Positions 53,891 through 64,000 of a stretch of 64,000 nucleotides of DNA are shown here, in pieces (the stretch's first letter is position 1; each line of letters begins with the position of its first letter). The stretch is taken from assembly GCF_000299875.1 (NCBI RefSeq), contig NZ_AMRK01000001.1, positions 620,001-684,000 of the forward strand. Reading direction: 5' to 3'. Origin of the DNA: Celeribacter baekdonensis B30 (GTDB taxonomy: Bacteria; Pseudomonadota; Alphaproteobacteria; Rhodobacterales; Rhodobacteraceae). The notes beneath the pieces were generated by a model. It did no database searches, was not told where the DNA came from, and worked only from the letters and a program-made list of their open reading frames with translations. The translations under genes and the position numbers were made by a program.

Positions 53891-53959
53891 GCACGTCTTT
53901 CGGGTGGCGTCCGGCGGTTCTGCGCTTTAGCTTTGGGCAAACCCAACGAGGACCCCGAT

Positions 53960-54748
53960 ATGCCGTTCACCCTTGCCACCTGGAACATCAACTCCGTCCG
54001 CCTGCGCGAATCCATCGTCTGTAAGCTTCTCGAAGAGGAAGCGCCCGATGTGCTTTGTTTGCAAGAATGCAAATCCCCGGTCGATAAAATCCCGATGGAT
54101 CAGTTTCGCGCCCTTGGATACACCCACATGGTTGCGCGCGGACAAAAGGGCTATAACGGTGTTGCGATCCTCTCGAAGCTGCCGCTGGTGGATGCGGGGG
54201 GCGAAGACTACGCCAGCTTAGGCCACGCTCGCCATGTTGCCGCCACGTTGGAAAACGGTGTGACGATCCACAATTTCTATGTGCCTGCAGGGGGCGATGT
54301 GCCGGATCGCGAGGTCAACGAAAAATTCGGGCAAAAGCTCGATTACCTCACCGAGGTGCGCGATGCGTTTCACGCCAATCGGCCGGAAAAATCCATTCTC
54401 GTTGGCGATTTGAACATCGCGCCGCGTGAGGATGATGTGTGGAACCACAAGAACCTGTTGAAAATCGTGTCGCACACGCCGATCGAGGTCAAACATTTGG
54501 CGGAAACACAGGAGTCTGGCAAGTGGGTCGACATCACCCGCCAAGATATTCCCGAAGGCCTTTTGTATAGCTGGTGGTCCTATCGCGCCAAGGATTGGGA
54601 TGAGGCCGATAAAGGCCGTCGTCTGGATCACGTCTGGGCCACGTCGGATATTGCCAATGCCGGGCATGGGTCGCGTGTGCTGCGCGCCGCGCGGGGATGG
54701 GAGAAACCATCGGATCATGCGCCCGTATTCGCCACCTTCGACCTTTAA
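53960..54748 (+). CDS. xth: exodeoxyribonuclease III (AP endonuclease)
   Basis: A 262-residue nuclease of the EEP fold: ATWNINSVRLRES, VLCLQECKSPVDKIPM with the catalytic Glu, GVAILSKLPLV, ILVGDLNIAPREDDVWNHK with the Asp-x-Asn, and HVWATSDI and SDHAPVFATFDL with the catalytic Asp-His. It cleaves abasic sites and trims DNA. GAGG precedes the ATG at 53960. Confidence 0.95.
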   Translation: MPFTLATWNINSVRLRESIVCKLLEEEAPDVLCLQECKSPVDKIPMDQFRALGYTHMVARGQKGYNGVAILSKLPLVDAGGEDYASLGHARHVAATLENGVTIHNFYVPAGGDVPDREVNEKFGQKLDYLTEVRDAFHANRPEKSILVGDLNIAPREDDVWNHKNLLKIVSHTPIEVKHLAETQESGKWVDITRQDIPEGLLYSWWSYRAKDWDEADKGRRLDHVWATSDIANAGHGSRVLRAARGWEKPSDHAPVFATFDL

Positions 54749-54801
54749 TTTTCAGCACATAAAGCGCATATAGGGTCAAGCAAGCAGATAAGGGAGACCA
54801 C

Positions 54802-55719
54802 ATGATGGATCTGGGTCTAACAAACACCACCGCGACCACCCCGGATGCGGGCAGCTATGTCAAAGACGTCACAGAGGCCGATTTCATGGCCGAGGTGATC
54901 GACGCCTCGCAAGAGGTCCCTGTGATCGTGGATTTTTGGGCACCTTGGTGCGGTCCGTGCAAAACGCTTGGTCCGGCTTTGGAGGCGGCTGTGAACGCCG
55001 CCGGTGGCAAGGTCAAAATGGCCAAGGTCAACGTCGATGAAAACCAAATGATCGCGGGTCAGATGCGTGTGCAATCCATTCCCACCGTCTATGCCTTTTT
55101 CAAAGGTCAGCCGGTTGATGGCTTTCAAGGCGCGTTGCCTCCGTCGCAAATCGCTGAGTTTGTAAAGAAAACCGCCGATCTTGCGGGAGATGGCGGGCTG
55201 GCCGATGCCGTGGCTGCCGCTGACGAGATGTTTGATCTCGGCGAGATTGACGATGCGGCGCAAACCTACGCGGCCATCCTTGAAGAAGACCCAAACCTCG
55301 CCGCCGCCTTCGCCGGTCTCGCCAAATGTCATATCGCCAAAGGCGAGATTGATGAGGCCGAGGCGGTGCTTAACGGGATGCCCGCAGAGCTTGCCCACAC
55401 GGCCGTGATTGAGGGCGTTCATGCCCAGATCGCACTGGCGCGTGAGGCCGAAAATGCCGGTCCTGTCGCCGAATTGACCGCAAAAGTCGAAGCCGATCCC
55501 ACGGATATGCAGGCGCGTTTGGACCTTGCTGTTGCTTTGCACGCCAATGGCCAAATTGAAGAATCTGTCGATACGTTGTTGGCCGCGTTCAAATTGGATC
55601 GCGACTGGAACGAGGGCGCGGTCAAAGAACAATTGTTCAAGATTTTCGACAGTCTCAAACCAAACGATCCCATTGTTTTGGCCGGGCGTCGTAAATTGTC
55701 CTCGATCATATTTGCCTGA
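54802..55719 (+). CDS. cnoX: CnoX/YbbN-type thioredoxin with TPR domain
   Basis: A 305-residue protein: thioredoxin domain (about 18-125) with the active site VDFWAPWCGPCKTLGPALE and cis-proline VQSIPTVYAFFKGQPV, then TPR-like helices (YAAILEEDPNLAAAFAGLAK, DLAVALHANGQIEESVDTLL). This is the CnoX (YbbN) architecture, a chaperone-redox protein that works with GroEL. Unlike the E. coli member it keeps WCGPC, as in Caulobacter, so it probably has redox activity. Confidence 0.92.
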   Translation: MMDLGLTNTTATTPDAGSYVKDVTEADFMAEVIDASQEVPVIVDFWAPWCGPCKTLGPALEAAVNAAGGKVKMAKVNVDENQMIAGQMRVQSIPTVYAFFKGQPVDGFQGALPPSQIAEFVKKTADLAGDGGLADAVAAADEMFDLGEIDDAAQTYAAILEEDPNLAAAFAGLAKCHIAKGEIDEAEAVLNGMPAELAHTAVIEGVHAQIALAREAENAGPVAELTAKVEADPTDMQARLDLAVALHANGQIEESVDTLLAAFKLDRDWNEGAVKEQLFKIFDSLKPNDPIVLAGRRKLSSIIFA

Positions 55720-55745
55720 TCGGTTTGGTGCTCTAGGTTAGAGCC

Positions 55746-56381
55746 ATGATAACAGCCGCCGATCTTCCCAAAACCATTGCGATTTTCCCGCTGACCGGGG
55801 CGCTTTTGCTGCCCCGGTCTCGGCTGCCGCTACATATCTTTGAGCCGCGGTATTTGCAGATGATCGAAGATTGCATGAAAACTCCGACCCGTTTGATCGG
55901 CATGGTCCAGCCCCGCAGCGGGGCAGGGGAGGGCAAGCTCAATTCCATCGGTTGCGCTGGCCGGCTCACCGGGTTTTCCGAAACCGAAGATGGTCGCTAC
56001 ATGATCACCCTGTCCGGTATCTCGCGCTTTCGTTTGGGCCAAGAGAGCACCGGGTTTTCGCCCTACCGGAAGTTCGATGTCCATTGGGCGGATTTTGCCG
56101 CCGATCTTGGCCCTGCCGAACATGATCCCTGTCTGGATCGTCGGCATTTTATTTCCCTGCTGCGTCGGTATTTTGACGAAGAGGATTTGCGCACCGATTG
56201 GGAAAATCTGGGCCGCGCCGAAGATGAGTTGTTGATCAATTCCCTGTCCATGCTCTGTCCCTTTGGCTGTGAGGACAAACAGGCGCTTTTAGAGGCACCG
56301 TCTCTTTCCACCCGGCGTGAAACTCTGATAACCTTGATTGAATTCGCTCTCAGAGGCGGCAACAACGAGGATATGATGTAA
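55746..56381 (+). CDS. LON peptidase substrate-binding domain protein
   Basis: A 211-residue protein matching the LON N-terminal (PUA-like) domain: [36 protein letters not shown] and [15 protein letters not shown]. No ATPase or protease domain follows. Stand-alone forms of this type are common in alphaproteobacteria with an unknown role. Its stop overlaps the Trm112-like start by one base (TAATG). Confidence 0.93.
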   Translation: MITAADLPKTIAIFPLTGALLLPRSRLPLHIFEPRYLQMIEDCMKTPTRLIGMVQPRSGAGEGKLNSIGCAGRLTGFSETEDGRYMITLSGISRFRLGQESTGFSPYRKFDVHWADFAADLGPAEHDPCLDRRHFISLLRRYFDEEDLRTDWENLGRAEDELLINSLSMLCPFGCEDKQALLEAPSLSTRRETLITLIEFALRGGNNEDMM

Positions 56382-56581
56382 TGGACGCCCCATCCGAACC
56401 GCAAACGCCGCTGTTTGATCGCCGCATGTTGGAGGCGCTTGTCTGTCCACAGACCCATGCGACGCTGATCTATGATGCGGAGGCGCAGGAATTGATTTCC
56501 AAAACTGCAGGTCTTGCCTATCCGATCCGCAACGGCATCCCGATCATGCTGGTCTCGGAAGCGCGCAAAATCGACGCCTGA
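56381..56581 (+). CDS. Trm112 family protein, zinc cysteines mostly lost
   Basis: A 66-residue protein: [20 protein letters not shown] and [20 protein letters not shown] are the start and end of a Trm112-like domain. The family normally holds a zinc site with up to four cysteines; only one (VCPQ) remains here, a pattern known for many bacterial members. The role may be as partner of a methyltransferase or in cell-envelope or lipid synthesis; unclear. It is translationally coupled to the LON-domain gene. Confidence 0.85.
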   Translation: MDAPSEPQTPLFDRRMLEALVCPQTHATLIYDAEAQELISKTAGLAYPIRNGIPIMLVSEARKIDA

Positions 56582-56590
56582 GCGGAGTGT

Positions 56591-57826
56591 TTAAAGCGCG
56601 CGCCCCTGCAACAATTTCGGCAAATCACCATTCACCCCGGCGGCCTCGCGGATCGCGGCGCGGCGCAGGCCGGTGATCGAATTGACCACACCCATCCCCA
56701 TATCGCGCGCGATGCGTAGGATTGGATTGTCGTTTGAGAACAGCTTGTTAAAGCTATCCGTCATCAAAGCCATGGTGGCAACGTCAAAGTGACGCCATTG
56801 GCTGTAGCGGGCCAAAACATCTTCGCGGCCAATGTCTTCGCCGCGCCGATGCGCGTCCACAATCACTTCGGTCAAGGCACCAACGTCTTTCAGACCCGCG
56901 TTCAAACCCTGGCCTGAAATCGGATGCATCCCATGCGCCGCATCGCCGACCAAGGCCACGCGCGGGGCGTAAAATTTGTTCGCCAAGGTGATGTTGAGCG
57001 GATAGGCGAAGCGATGGCCAACCAAAGAAATGTCACCGAGGAAATCGCCAAATCGCGGTCGTAAAACAGCCATGTAATCGGCGTCTGAGAGGGCCTGAAT
57101 ATCCCCGGCCATCTTATCCTTTTCGGTCCAGACAATCGAACTTTGATTGCCCGGCAAAGGCAGGATCGCCAAAGGCCCGGACGGCAAGAAAAACTGATGC
57201 GCACAGCCGTGATGCGGTAGCTCATGGGCAATCGCACAGACCAGCGCCGTTTGGCCATAGCCCCATCCGGTGCGGCCAATCCCGGCCCGCTCCGCCGTAC
57301 CGGATTTGCGCCCATCACAGCCAACAATCAGCCGCCCAGACAGCTCCGTCCCATCGCTCAGCGTTACCTTTGCGCTATGGGCATCGACCTCTTGCGCCAT
57401 GATCGTGCCTTCAATCTGGGTGATCTTGGCCTGACCGTTCAAGGCGCTCAAAAACGCTTGTCGGAGATACCGATCCTCGACCATGTAGCCCATCGGGCTT
57501 TCGTCAATTTCGCCGTCGCGAAATTCCAACATAAACGGCGCGGGACCTTCGCCCGGCTTGCCGTCCGTGACCTTCACGTCCAAAATCTCTTGCGCATGGG
57601 CGGCCACTTTGGGCCAAATTCCGATGGCCTTCAAAAGCCTTTGAGAGGACAAGGATAGAGCATAGCCGCGTCCGTCAAAGGCATCATTGGCGCGGGCCGC
57701 CTGCGGCAATGAGTCGATCAAAGTCACGCCCAACCCCGCATTCGCACAGGCCAGCGCCAAGGCCGGGCCATTGAGGCCGCCGCCGACGATGATCACATCG
57801 CTTGAAGGGGTGGAATTCTGGGTCAT
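56591..57826 (-). CDS. UbiH/UbiF/Coq6-type FAD monooxygenase
   Basis: A 411-residue flavin hydroxylase of the ubiquinone pathway: SDVIIVGGGLNGPALALACA (FAD site), a GDG-like stretch GRLIVGCDGRKSGTAERAGI, and APRVALVGDAAHGMHPISGQ with GLNAGLKDVGALTEV. The family introduces ring hydroxyls into ubiquinone precursors. The ring position cannot be told from the sequence. GGGAGAT precedes the ATG at 57826. It is divergent from an amidase gene. Confidence 0.92.
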   Translation of the reverse strand: MTQNSTPSSDVIIVGGGLNGPALALACANAGLGVTLIDSLPQAARANDAFDGRGYALSLSSQRLLKAIGIWPKVAAHAQEILDVKVTDGKPGEGPAPFMLEFRDGEIDESPMGYMVEDRYLRQAFLSALNGQAKITQIEGTIMAQEVDAHSAKVTLSDGTELSGRLIVGCDGRKSGTAERAGIGRTGWGYGQTALVCAIAHELPHHGCAHQFFLPSGPLAILPLPGNQSSIVWTEKDKMAGDIQALSDADYMAVLRPRFGDFLGDISLVGHRFAYPLNITLANKFYAPRVALVGDAAHGMHPISGQGLNAGLKDVGALTEVIVDAHRRGEDIGREDVLARYSQWRHFDVATMALMTDSFNKLFSNDNPILRIARDMGMGVVNSITGLRRAAIREAAGVNGDLPKLLQGRAL

Positions 57827-57936
57827 GACGATCTCCCGGGGGCCATTGCGGACTGGGCTAAATATGATGCACAAGACCGGATTGTCCATGCGCTCATCCG
57901 TCGCTAGGTTGGCCGAGAGTGCGAAAGGAAAACCAA

Positions 57937-59265
57937 ATGGCCGATTTCAAAGACATGAGCATGTGTGATCTTGGGCGTGGCATTGGCGCGGGCGACATTG
58001 ATCCGCGTGATCTGGCGGCTGATTTTTTGGATCGTGCGGCCTCCCACCCGCTCAGCTCCCGGATCTATGCCCGCATGATGGTGGATCGCGCGCTGGCCGA
58101 GGCTGAGGCCGCCGCCCTGCGCGCTCAAAACGGTGTGCGGCGTGGTCTTTTGGACGGTGTGCCGGTGTCGTGGAAAGACCATTTCGACACCGCTGGCGTG
58201 GCAACCGAAGCGGGCACCGCGCTGTTGAAAGATCGCATTCCCAGCCGTGACGCCGAAATGGTCCGCCGGGGCGCGCAGGCCGGGCTGGTCGCCTTGGGCA
58301 AAACCCATATGTCTGAATTGGCGTTCTCCGGTCTTGGCCTCAATCCAATCACCGCCACCCCGCCTTGCGTCAACGATATGGAGGCGGTTTCGGGCGGGTC
58401 GTCCTCTGGGGCTGCCGCCTCGGTGGCCTTTGGTCTCGCTCCTGGTGCGATTGGATCGGATACCGGCGGGTCTGTGCGTATTCCGTCTGCGTGGAACGAT
58501 CTTGTGGGTCTGAAAACCACCGCCGGACGGCTGTCTTTGGAGGGGGTGGTGCCCCTTGCCGCCGCGTTTGACACAGTCGGGCCGCTGGTCAAAACCGTCG
58601 AAGATGCCGCTGCGCTGTTCGCCATTCTGGACGGCACATCTGCCCCCGATCTCAAAGGTGCGACGCTCAAAGGCAAACGGCTTTTGATCCTCGACTCCGT
58701 GGTGTTTGACGACATCCGCGATGCACCCCTTGCCGGGTTTGACGCCGCCGTGGCGAAATTCAAAGACGCCGGAGCCGAGATTCATCGCGCCCGCGTCTCC
58801 GCTGTTGAGGCGGCCATGGACCTGTCCGGCATTCTGTTCACCGTCGAAGCCTATGCGGAATGGCGCGAGTATATCGAAGCCAATCCCGGCGCGATGTTCC
58901 CGCGTATCTTGGAGAGATTTCGAGCGGGCCAGACCTTCAGTGGCGTGGATTTCGTGGCTGGTTGGAAAAGGCTTGCCCATCTGCGTGCGGAGTACCTCAA
59001 AGCCACGGTGGGCTATGATGCTGTCATCCTACCCACCGCGCCGATCCTGCCGCCCCATGCGGATCGGTTGATGACGGATGCGGAGTACTATGTGACTGAA
59101 AACCTTTTGGCTTTGCGCAACACGCGGGTCGGCAACCTGATGGGATTGGCAGCGCTGACTCTGCCCACGGGGGTGCCGTCTTGTGGGGTCATTCTGCAAA
59201 CACCGCCTAATACCGAGGCGCAGTTGTTGCGGCTTGGAGCCGCGGCGGAGGCGGCGCTGGCCTAA
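57937..59265 (+). CDS. amidase-signature family protein
   Basis: A 442-residue hydrolase of the amidase-signature family. The catalytic lysine lies in GVPVSWKDHFDTAGVATEAG, the cis-Ser in AVSGGSSSGAAASVAFG and the nucleophile Ser in AIGSDTGGSVRIPSAWNDLV. The substrate is unknown; related proteins include glutamyl-tRNA amidotransferase subunit A and simple amidases, but no gatB or gatC lies nearby. AAGGA precedes the ATG at 57937. Confidence 0.93.
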   Translation: MADFKDMSMCDLGRGIGAGDIDPRDLAADFLDRAASHPLSSRIYARMMVDRALAEAEAAALRAQNGVRRGLLDGVPVSWKDHFDTAGVATEAGTALLKDRIPSRDAEMVRRGAQAGLVALGKTHMSELAFSGLGLNPITATPPCVNDMEAVSGGSSSGAAASVAFGLAPGAIGSDTGGSVRIPSAWNDLVGLKTTAGRLSLEGVVPLAAAFDTVGPLVKTVEDAAALFAILDGTSAPDLKGATLKGKRLLILDSVVFDDIRDAPLAGFDAAVAKFKDAGAEIHRARVSAVEAAMDLSGILFTVEAYAEWREYIEANPGAMFPRILERFRAGQTFSGVDFVAGWKRLAHLRAEYLKATVGYDAVILPTAPILPPHADRLMTDAEYYVTENLLALRNTRVGNLMGLAALTLPTGVPSCGVILQTPPNTEAQLLRLGAAAEAALA

Positions 59266-59392
59266 AAGCCACAACTGCGACACGGCCCCTTCGGTGTCTG
59301 GCGTCTTTTGCTGGACCCGGAGGCCCACGCCCGCTATCCTGATCGCAATTACCCGGGCAAAAGATCCGGAAACACGAGGCAGTAGCAGTTTC

Positions 59393-60574
59393 ATGACGTT
59401 TCCTGAGCGGTTTTCAAACCTGCCAGACTATGCGTTTCCGCGTTTGCGGAACCTTCTCGACGCTCATGCGCCGGGTGGTGAGGTGATGCATATGACCATT
59501 GGCGAGCCGCGCCATGCCATGCCCGATTTTATCGGCGAGGTTTTGGCCGAAAACATCGCGGGCTTTGCCAAATACCCGAACAACAACGGCTCGGATGCGT
59601 TGTTGAGCGCGATCTCAAACTGGATTGCGCGCCGCTTTGGCGTGACGGTTGATCCCGAGACCGAACTCATGGCGTTGAACGGCACCCGCGAAGGCCTGAT
59701 GAACGCCTGTCTTGCGCTCTGCCCTGAGAAAAAACGTGGCAAACAGCCGGTCGTTTTGATCCCGAACCCGTTTTACCAAGTTTACGCCGTCGCCGCCGTG
59801 ACCATTGGCGCCGAACCCGTATTTGTGCCCGCCACGCGGGACACCGGGTTCTTGCCCGATTACGCCAGTTTACCAACTGAGGTGCTCGACCGCACCGCCA
59901 TCGCGTATATCTGTAGCCCGTCCAACCCGCAGGGGGCCGTGGCTTCGCGCGACTATCTGCGCGCTTTGATCACCTTGGCGGAAAAGCACGATTTCAAAGT
60001 GTTTGCCGATGAATGCTATTCCGAGATCTACCGGGGCGCGCCGCCCACAGGTGCGCTTGATGTCGCGCGCGAATTGGGGGCTGATCCCGAACGCGTGGTG
60101 ATTTTTCATTCCCTGTCGAAACGCTCCAACCTTCCGGGGCTGCGGTCCGGGTTTGTCGCCTCTGGTCCGCAAAACATCCACCATATCCGCCGTTTGCGCG
60201 CCTATGCCGGCGCGCCGCTTCCCGGTCCGATCCAATCGGTGTCCGCGCGGGTTTGGGCCGATGAGGATCACGTCATCTCTTCGCGCGCGCTTTATGCCGA
60301 GAAATTCGACATGGCCGATGAGGTGTTTGCGGGCATCGACGGTGCCGCCGCCCCTGAGGCCGGGTTTTTCCTCTGGCTGCCCGTCAAGGATGGCGAAGAG
60401 GCGGCGATGAGGCTTTGGACGGAAACCGGCGTTCGGGTTTTGCCCGGCGCATATCTTTCGAGGGACGTGGATGGGGAAAACCCCGGCGCGTCATATATCA
60501 GGGTCGCGCTTGTGGCCCCAATCAACGAGACACGGCGCGGGCTGATCATGCTTCGCGACTGTTTGTACACATAA
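59393..60574 (+). CDS. class I/II aminotransferase (DapC-like)
   Basis: A 393-residue PLP enzyme: PLRNLL-type start ([20 protein letters not shown]), [68 protein letters not shown], the PLP-lysine motif [20 protein letters not shown] and IRVALVAP at the end. Sequence type is close to N-succinyldiaminopimelate aminotransferase DapC, which would place it in lysine synthesis, but this is not certain. 18 bases after its end ftsK starts at 60585. Confidence 0.9.
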   Translation: MTFPERFSNLPDYAFPRLRNLLDAHAPGGEVMHMTIGEPRHAMPDFIGEVLAENIAGFAKYPNNNGSDALLSAISNWIARRFGVTVDPETELMALNGTREGLMNACLALCPEKKRGKQPVVLIPNPFYQVYAVAAVTIGAEPVFVPATRDTGFLPDYASLPTEVLDRTAIAYICSPSNPQGAVASRDYLRALITLAEKHDFKVFADECYSEIYRGAPPTGALDVARELGADPERVVIFHSLSKRSNLPGLRSGFVASGPQNIHHIRRLRAYAGAPLPGPIQSVSARVWADEDHVISSRALYAEKFDMADEVFAGIDGAAAPEAGFFLWLPVKDGEEAAMRLWTETGVRVLPGAYLSRDVDGENPGASYIRVALVAPINETRRGLIMLRDCLYT

Positions 60575-60584
60575 AGAGGCAGGC

Positions 60585-63545
60585 ATGGCATCCTATCAGG
60601 CACGTGGTCGCGATCCGCTTTTCGACAGAAACACCCAAGCCGTTTTGGAACGGCGGGGGAAGGAACTTATTGGGCTTGGCCTGATCATCGCGGGAGTTTT
60701 GTTTGCCCTGATGCTCGGCTCCTATGTGCCCGAAGATCCAAGTTGGCTGTCCGCCACCGACGCGCCTGTGCGCAATGTTTTGGGTCGGTTCGGCGCCTCG
60801 ATTGCCTCGCCTTTGATGATCATTGTGGGTGCCGCCTCCTGGGGATTCCCTCTGGCGTTTCTGGCGTGGGGGCTACGGTTTGTCCTGCATCGTGGGGCGG
60901 AGCGCGCGCTGACGCGGGCCGTGTTTGTGCCCATCGCCATTGCCGTGGCGGCGGTCTATGCCTCGACCCATGCCTCCACCGCGCCACAAAGTTTTGGCGG
61001 CCTGTTCGGGGATACGGTATTGGCCGCATTGATCCAAATTCTGCCCTTAGGACAGGGGTTTAGCCTTAAGGCTCTTTCTGTCCTGTCGTTTTTTGGCACG
61101 CTTGCCCTGATGCTGTTCGCCTTTGGGTTTGTTGTCCGCGAATTGCTGGCGGGTGGGCGGTTTTTGCTGATCGGTGTTGTGTCGCTCTATGCACTGGTGT
61201 TGCACCTCTTGGGGCGTAGCGCACGCGGGTCGGTGACGGTCGGGCAACGTTTGGCCCAAAATGCTGCGCAACGTCGCGATGAGCGCCGCCAAGCTGCCGC
61301 CGAACTTGCCGAATTTGACGCGGCTCAGGCCGTGCAGGCTCAGCCGCGACCGGGCCGCGTGTTGCGTGCGCCGATGCCGGAAACCGCACCACAGGCCGCT
61401 GCTCATCCCGCGGAATATGACGCCAAGCCCTCGCTGTTCGCCAAGATGCCGGGGCTGTTGAAACGCACCGCACCTGACGATTTGGAACCGGAATTGATCG
61501 AACGCGACGAGGCCCCGGATGTTTATGTTGCGCCGGGTCAGGACGATCGCATTCGCTCCAAAATCGCCAATGTGATCAGCGCCCGGTCGCGTGTTGGGTC
61601 GCGTGAGGCTCCGGCTGTGGCGGAGCGCATTGAGCCGCCGCTCACCGCCGCACAAAAGGCCGCTGCGAAATACAAAAAGGGTCCGAAGCCGATGATCTTG
61701 GCGCAAGCCGAGCGGCCGCAGCCGGTGGTTACCCCCTATGTGGAAACCTATGCGGAGGGCAGTTTTGAGAATGACGCTTATGCTGATCCCTTTGCCTCTG
61801 ATGAGTATAACTATGAGGCCGCCGACAGCTTTGCTGGGGAGGCCTATCCCGAGGTCGAAGAGATTGAAACTCCGGAGTATCTGAGCGCGCAGCCGCAACG
61901 CTATGAACCGCCAAAACCCGCAGCCCCCGAGGCCAAGCGCGTGGTGCAACATCCGGTACGCAAACCTGTTGCCCAGTCGAAACAAGCGCAAGCCGAGGCC
62001 CAACCTGCGTTGAAATTCGACCCGAAAGAGGCGCAATACGAAGTGCCGCCGCTGTCCTTGTTGGACAACCCGGTCAATATCGTGCGTCACACGCTTTCGG
62101 ATGAAGCGTTGGAAGAAAACGCGCGGATGTTGGAAAGCGTGTTGGACGATTACGGCGTCAAAGGGGAGATCGTTTCGGTGCGCCCCGGCCCGGTTGTCAC
62201 CATGTATGAACTTGAACCCGCGCCGGGTCTCAAAGCCTCGCGGGTGATCGGCCTCTCCGACGACATCGCGCGCTCCATGTCGGCGCTCTCCGCGCGTGTG
62301 TCCACGGTGCCGGGGCGGTCGGTGATCGGGATCGAATTGCCCAATGATCACCGCGAAATGGTCAGCTTTCGCGAAATCCTGTCGACCCGCGATTATGGTG
62401 ATGGCAAATTGTCCCTGCCTTTGGCATTGGGCAAAGACATCGGCGGCGATCCGGTTGTCACCAACCTTGCCAAAATGCCTCACCTTTTGATCGCTGGGAC
62501 CACCGGCTCCGGGAAATCCGTGGCGATCAACACGATGATCCTCTCATTGCTCTATCGGCTCACGCCGGAGGAATGCCGCTTGATCATGATCGACCCGAAG
62601 ATGTTGGAACTTTCCGTTTATGATGGCATTCCACACCTTCTGTCGCCGGTTGTGACCGATCCGAAAAAGGCCGTGGTCGCGCTCAAATGGGCCGTGGCGG
62701 AGATGGAAGATCGCTACCGCAAAATGTCCAAAATGGGCGTGCGTAACATCGACGGCTATAACGGTCGGGTCAAAGAAGCGCTGGCCAAAGGCGAGCTGTT
62801 TTCGCGCACCGTTCAAACCGGGTTTGACGATGAAACGGGCGACCCGATCTTTGAAACCGACGAGTTTCAGCCCGAAACCCTGCCCTATATCGTCGTCATC
62901 GTCGACGAGATGGCCGACCTGATGATGGTTGCGGGCAAAGAGATCGAAGCCTGTATTCAACGCCTTGCCCAGATGGCGCGGGCCTCTGGCATCCACTTGA
63001 TCATGGCAACGCAGCGCCCGTCAGTCGACGTCATCACCGGCACGATCAAAGCCAACTTTCCGACCCGTATTTCGTTCCAGGTGACATCGAAAATCGACAG
63101 TCGCACGATTTTGGGGGAACAGGGGGCCGAGCAACTCCTTGGCATGGGCGACATGTTGTATATGGCGGGCGGCGGTAAAATCCAACGCTGCCACGCGCCG
63201 TTTGTCTCCGACGAAGAGGTCGAAAAAATCGTCTCTTATCTCAAAGCCTACGGCCCGCCTGATTACGTTGGCGGCGTGGTTGAGGGGCCGGATGCGGATA
63301 AGGAAAGCGACATTGACGCGGTGTTGGGCCTGTCCGGCGGTAATACCGACTCGGAAGATGCGCTGTATGACACGGCCGTGGCCATCGTCATCAAGGACCG
63401 CAAATGTTCGACCTCCTACATCCAGCGCAAACTGGCCATTGGCTATAACAAAGCGGCGCGTTTGGTGGAGCAAATGGAAGACGAAGGCGTGGTTTCCTCG
63501 GCCAACCATGTCGGGAAACGCGAAATTCTTGTTCCTGAACAATGA
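60585..63545 (+). CDS. ftsK: DNA translocase FtsK
   Basis: A 986-residue membrane-anchored DNA motor. Four N-terminal helices (about 25-190), a long Pro/Ala/Glu-rich linker (about 220-470), then the motor with Walker [21 protein letters not shown], Walker B in [20 protein letters not shown], and the C-terminal gamma winged helix that reads KOPS (about 915-986, [20 protein letters not shown]). It pumps the chromosome at division. An 11-base inverted repeat follows the stop. Confidence 0.97.
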   Translation: MASYQARGRDPLFDRNTQAVLERRGKELIGLGLIIAGVLFALMLGSYVPEDPSWLSATDAPVRNVLGRFGASIASPLMIIVGAASWGFPLAFLAWGLRFVLHRGAERALTRAVFVPIAIAVAAVYASTHASTAPQSFGGLFGDTVLAALIQILPLGQGFSLKALSVLSFFGTLALMLFAFGFVVRELLAGGRFLLIGVVSLYALVLHLLGRSARGSVTVGQRLAQNAAQRRDERRQAAAELAEFDAAQAVQAQPRPGRVLRAPMPETAPQAAAHPAEYDAKPSLFAKMPGLLKRTAPDDLEPELIERDEAPDVYVAPGQDDRIRSKIANVISARSRVGSREAPAVAERIEPPLTAAQKAAAKYKKGPKPMILAQAERPQPVVTPYVETYAEGSFENDAYADPFASDEYNYEAADSFAGEAYPEVEEIETPEYLSAQPQRYEPPKPAAPEAKRVVQHPVRKPVAQSKQAQAEAQPALKFDPKEAQYEVPPLSLLDNPVNIVRHTLSDEALEENARMLESVLDDYGVKGEIVSVRPGPVVTMYELEPAPGLKASRVIGLSDDIARSMSALSARVSTVPGRSVIGIELPNDHREMVSFREILSTRDYGDGKLSLPLALGKDIGGDPVVTNLAKMPHLLIAGTTGSGKSVAINTMILSLLYRLTPEECRLIMIDPKMLELSVYDGIPHLLSPVVTDPKKAVVALKWAVAEMEDRYRKMSKMGVRNIDGYNGRVKEALAKGELFSRTVQTGFDDETGDPIFETDEFQPETLPYIVVIVDEMADLMMVAGKEIEACIQRLAQMARASGIHLIMATQRPSVDVITGTIKANFPTRISFQVTSKIDSRTILGEQGAEQLLGMGDMLYMAGGGKIQRCHAPFVSDEEVEKIVSYLKAYGPPDYVGGVVEGPDADKESDIDAVLGLSGGNTDSEDALYDTAVAIVIKDRKCSTSYIQRKLAIGYNKAARLVEQMEDEGVVSSANHVGKREILVPEQ

Positions 63546-63548
63546 CAT

Positions 63549-63580
63549 ATCACATCACGTCAAAATCCGCGTGATGTGAT
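63549..63580. terminator. inverted repeat after ftsK
   Basis: ATCACATCACG (63549-63559) and CGTGATGTGAT (63570-63580) form a perfect 11-base stem with a 10-base loop between ftsK and lolA. No T-run follows, so it may be a weak terminator, a processing or retention signal or a protein site. Confidence 0.5.
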
Positions 63581-63626
63581 CTAAAGAGAGGTGAAAGGGC
63601 GTGCGCAAAGGCGTATATGTGAGGGC

Positions 63627-64000
63627 ATGAAACGCTTTATCACCGCTCTTGCGCCCGCCGCCCTGATTGCTTTTTCCGTTGCTGCCCCGGCAATGGCGGA
63701 GAAATTGTCGCTTGGAACCCTGACGAACTACCTCAATGGCCTGTCCACGGTTCAGGCGGATTTTACCCAGACCAACGATGACGGATCACGCTCTTCCGGC
63801 AGTTTGACGCTCAAACGTCCGGGGCGGATGCGCCTGTCCTATGGCGGGGAAAATGATCCGCTTGTTTTGGGGGCGGGCGGCCAGGTTGCCATTTTTGATC
63901 CGGGTTCAAACGAACCGCCACAGCGCTTTCCCATGGCGCAGACGCCACTTTCGTTGATCCTGGCGCGCAATGTTGACCTGTCAAAGGCGCGGATGGTGGT
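63627..64000 (+). CDS. lolA: outer-membrane lipoprotein carrier LolA (3' end outside window)
   Basis: The first 124 codons are visible. A signal peptide (MKRFITALAPAALIAFSVAA, cleavage near AMA) precedes the typical LolA start LSLGTLTNYLNGLSTVQADF and TQTNDDGSRSSGSLTLKRPG with RMRLSY. LolA shuttles lipoproteins across the periplasm to LolB. The gene follows ftsK, an order common in alphaproteobacteria. Confidence 0.92.
   Translation, partial: MKRFITALAPAALIAFSVAAPAMAEKLSLGTLTNYLNGLSTVQADFTQTNDDGSRSSGSLTLKRPGRMRLSYGGENDPLVLGAGGQVAIFDPGSNEPPQRFPMAQTPLSLILARNVDLSKARMV

Noticed and set aside
61047-62483. Long minus-strand open frame (478 codons) inside ftsK
   Set aside because: Translation is Arg/His/Gly-rich and low complexity, without domain motifs; antisense shadow of the FtsK linker and motor.

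Overview
The window looks like a chromosomal segment of an alphaproteobacterium of the Rhodobacteraceae (Roseobacter group). The basis is gene content and order: an alphaproteobacterial flagellar block with a MotE/PflI-type pair, rnhB followed by a CcrM-type methyltransferase, DUF2125, DUF3576, DUF4170 and DciA-like proteins, a Rhodobacter-type porin, and a RibA with a decayed RibB-like half. No rRNA, tRNA, CRISPR, phage or intact insertion sequence was seen.

1-5.5 kb is an accessory, stress and metal-handling segment. It holds an ArsR-rhodanese regulator (cut by the window edge) divergent from a membrane di-iron hydroxylase, with a (CAAT)6 repeat between them, then a decayed MFS transporter, an exported rhodanese, YnfA with a Crp/Fnr regulator, a His-rich exported protein, and an NreB-like MFS exporter with a His-rich tail behind a CsoR/RcnR-family repressor. 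About 320 bases without a convincing gene follow.

5.9-24.8 kb is a flagellar cluster. On the minus strand lie fliP, fliN, fliH and fliF. Divergent from fliF are fliL, a PflI-like gene, a motE-like gene, motA, a large exported protein of unknown function, flhA, fliR, flhB and a FliJ-like coiled-coil gene. A minus-strand block holds a second fliL, flgH, flgA, flgG, flgF, fliQ, fliE, flgC and flgB, and fliI is divergent from flgB. No motB, fliG, fliM, hook or filament gene is present here. A good CtrA-like box lies between fliF and fliL. Beside fliI sit an unusual membrane-anchored winged-helix protein and a small exported protein.

25.9-45 kb is mostly core: rnhB, ccrM (three GANTC sites upstream), alkB, mutY, a DciA-like gene, a DsbA-like gene, lpxK, a divergent waaA-like gene, DUF4170, an inositol-phosphatase-family gene, pmbA, a DUF2125 gene, an SDR, a short enoyl-CoA hydratase, a flavoprotein and a luciferase-like oxidoreductase. 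A two-gene plus-strand module (MPGP-type phosphatase and GT-A glycosyltransferase) lies inside the otherwise minus-strand LPS/pmbA block and probably makes glucosyl- or mannosylglycerate.

44.3-64 kb continues with holA, lptE and leuS (an overlapping operon), a DUF3576 lipoprotein, a porin, a YggS protein, an L,D-transpeptidase overlapping ribA, an OmpR-type response regulator, xth, a CnoX-like thioredoxin, a LON-domain protein, a Trm112-like protein, a ubiH-family monooxygenase, an amidase, an aminotransferase, ftsK and the 5' part of lolA.

I found no large unknown defence-type or biosynthetic system. The best candidates for new biology are the exported protein behind motA, the membrane-tethered winged-helix regulator beside fliI, and the waaA-like gene that lacks the hallmark glutamates.
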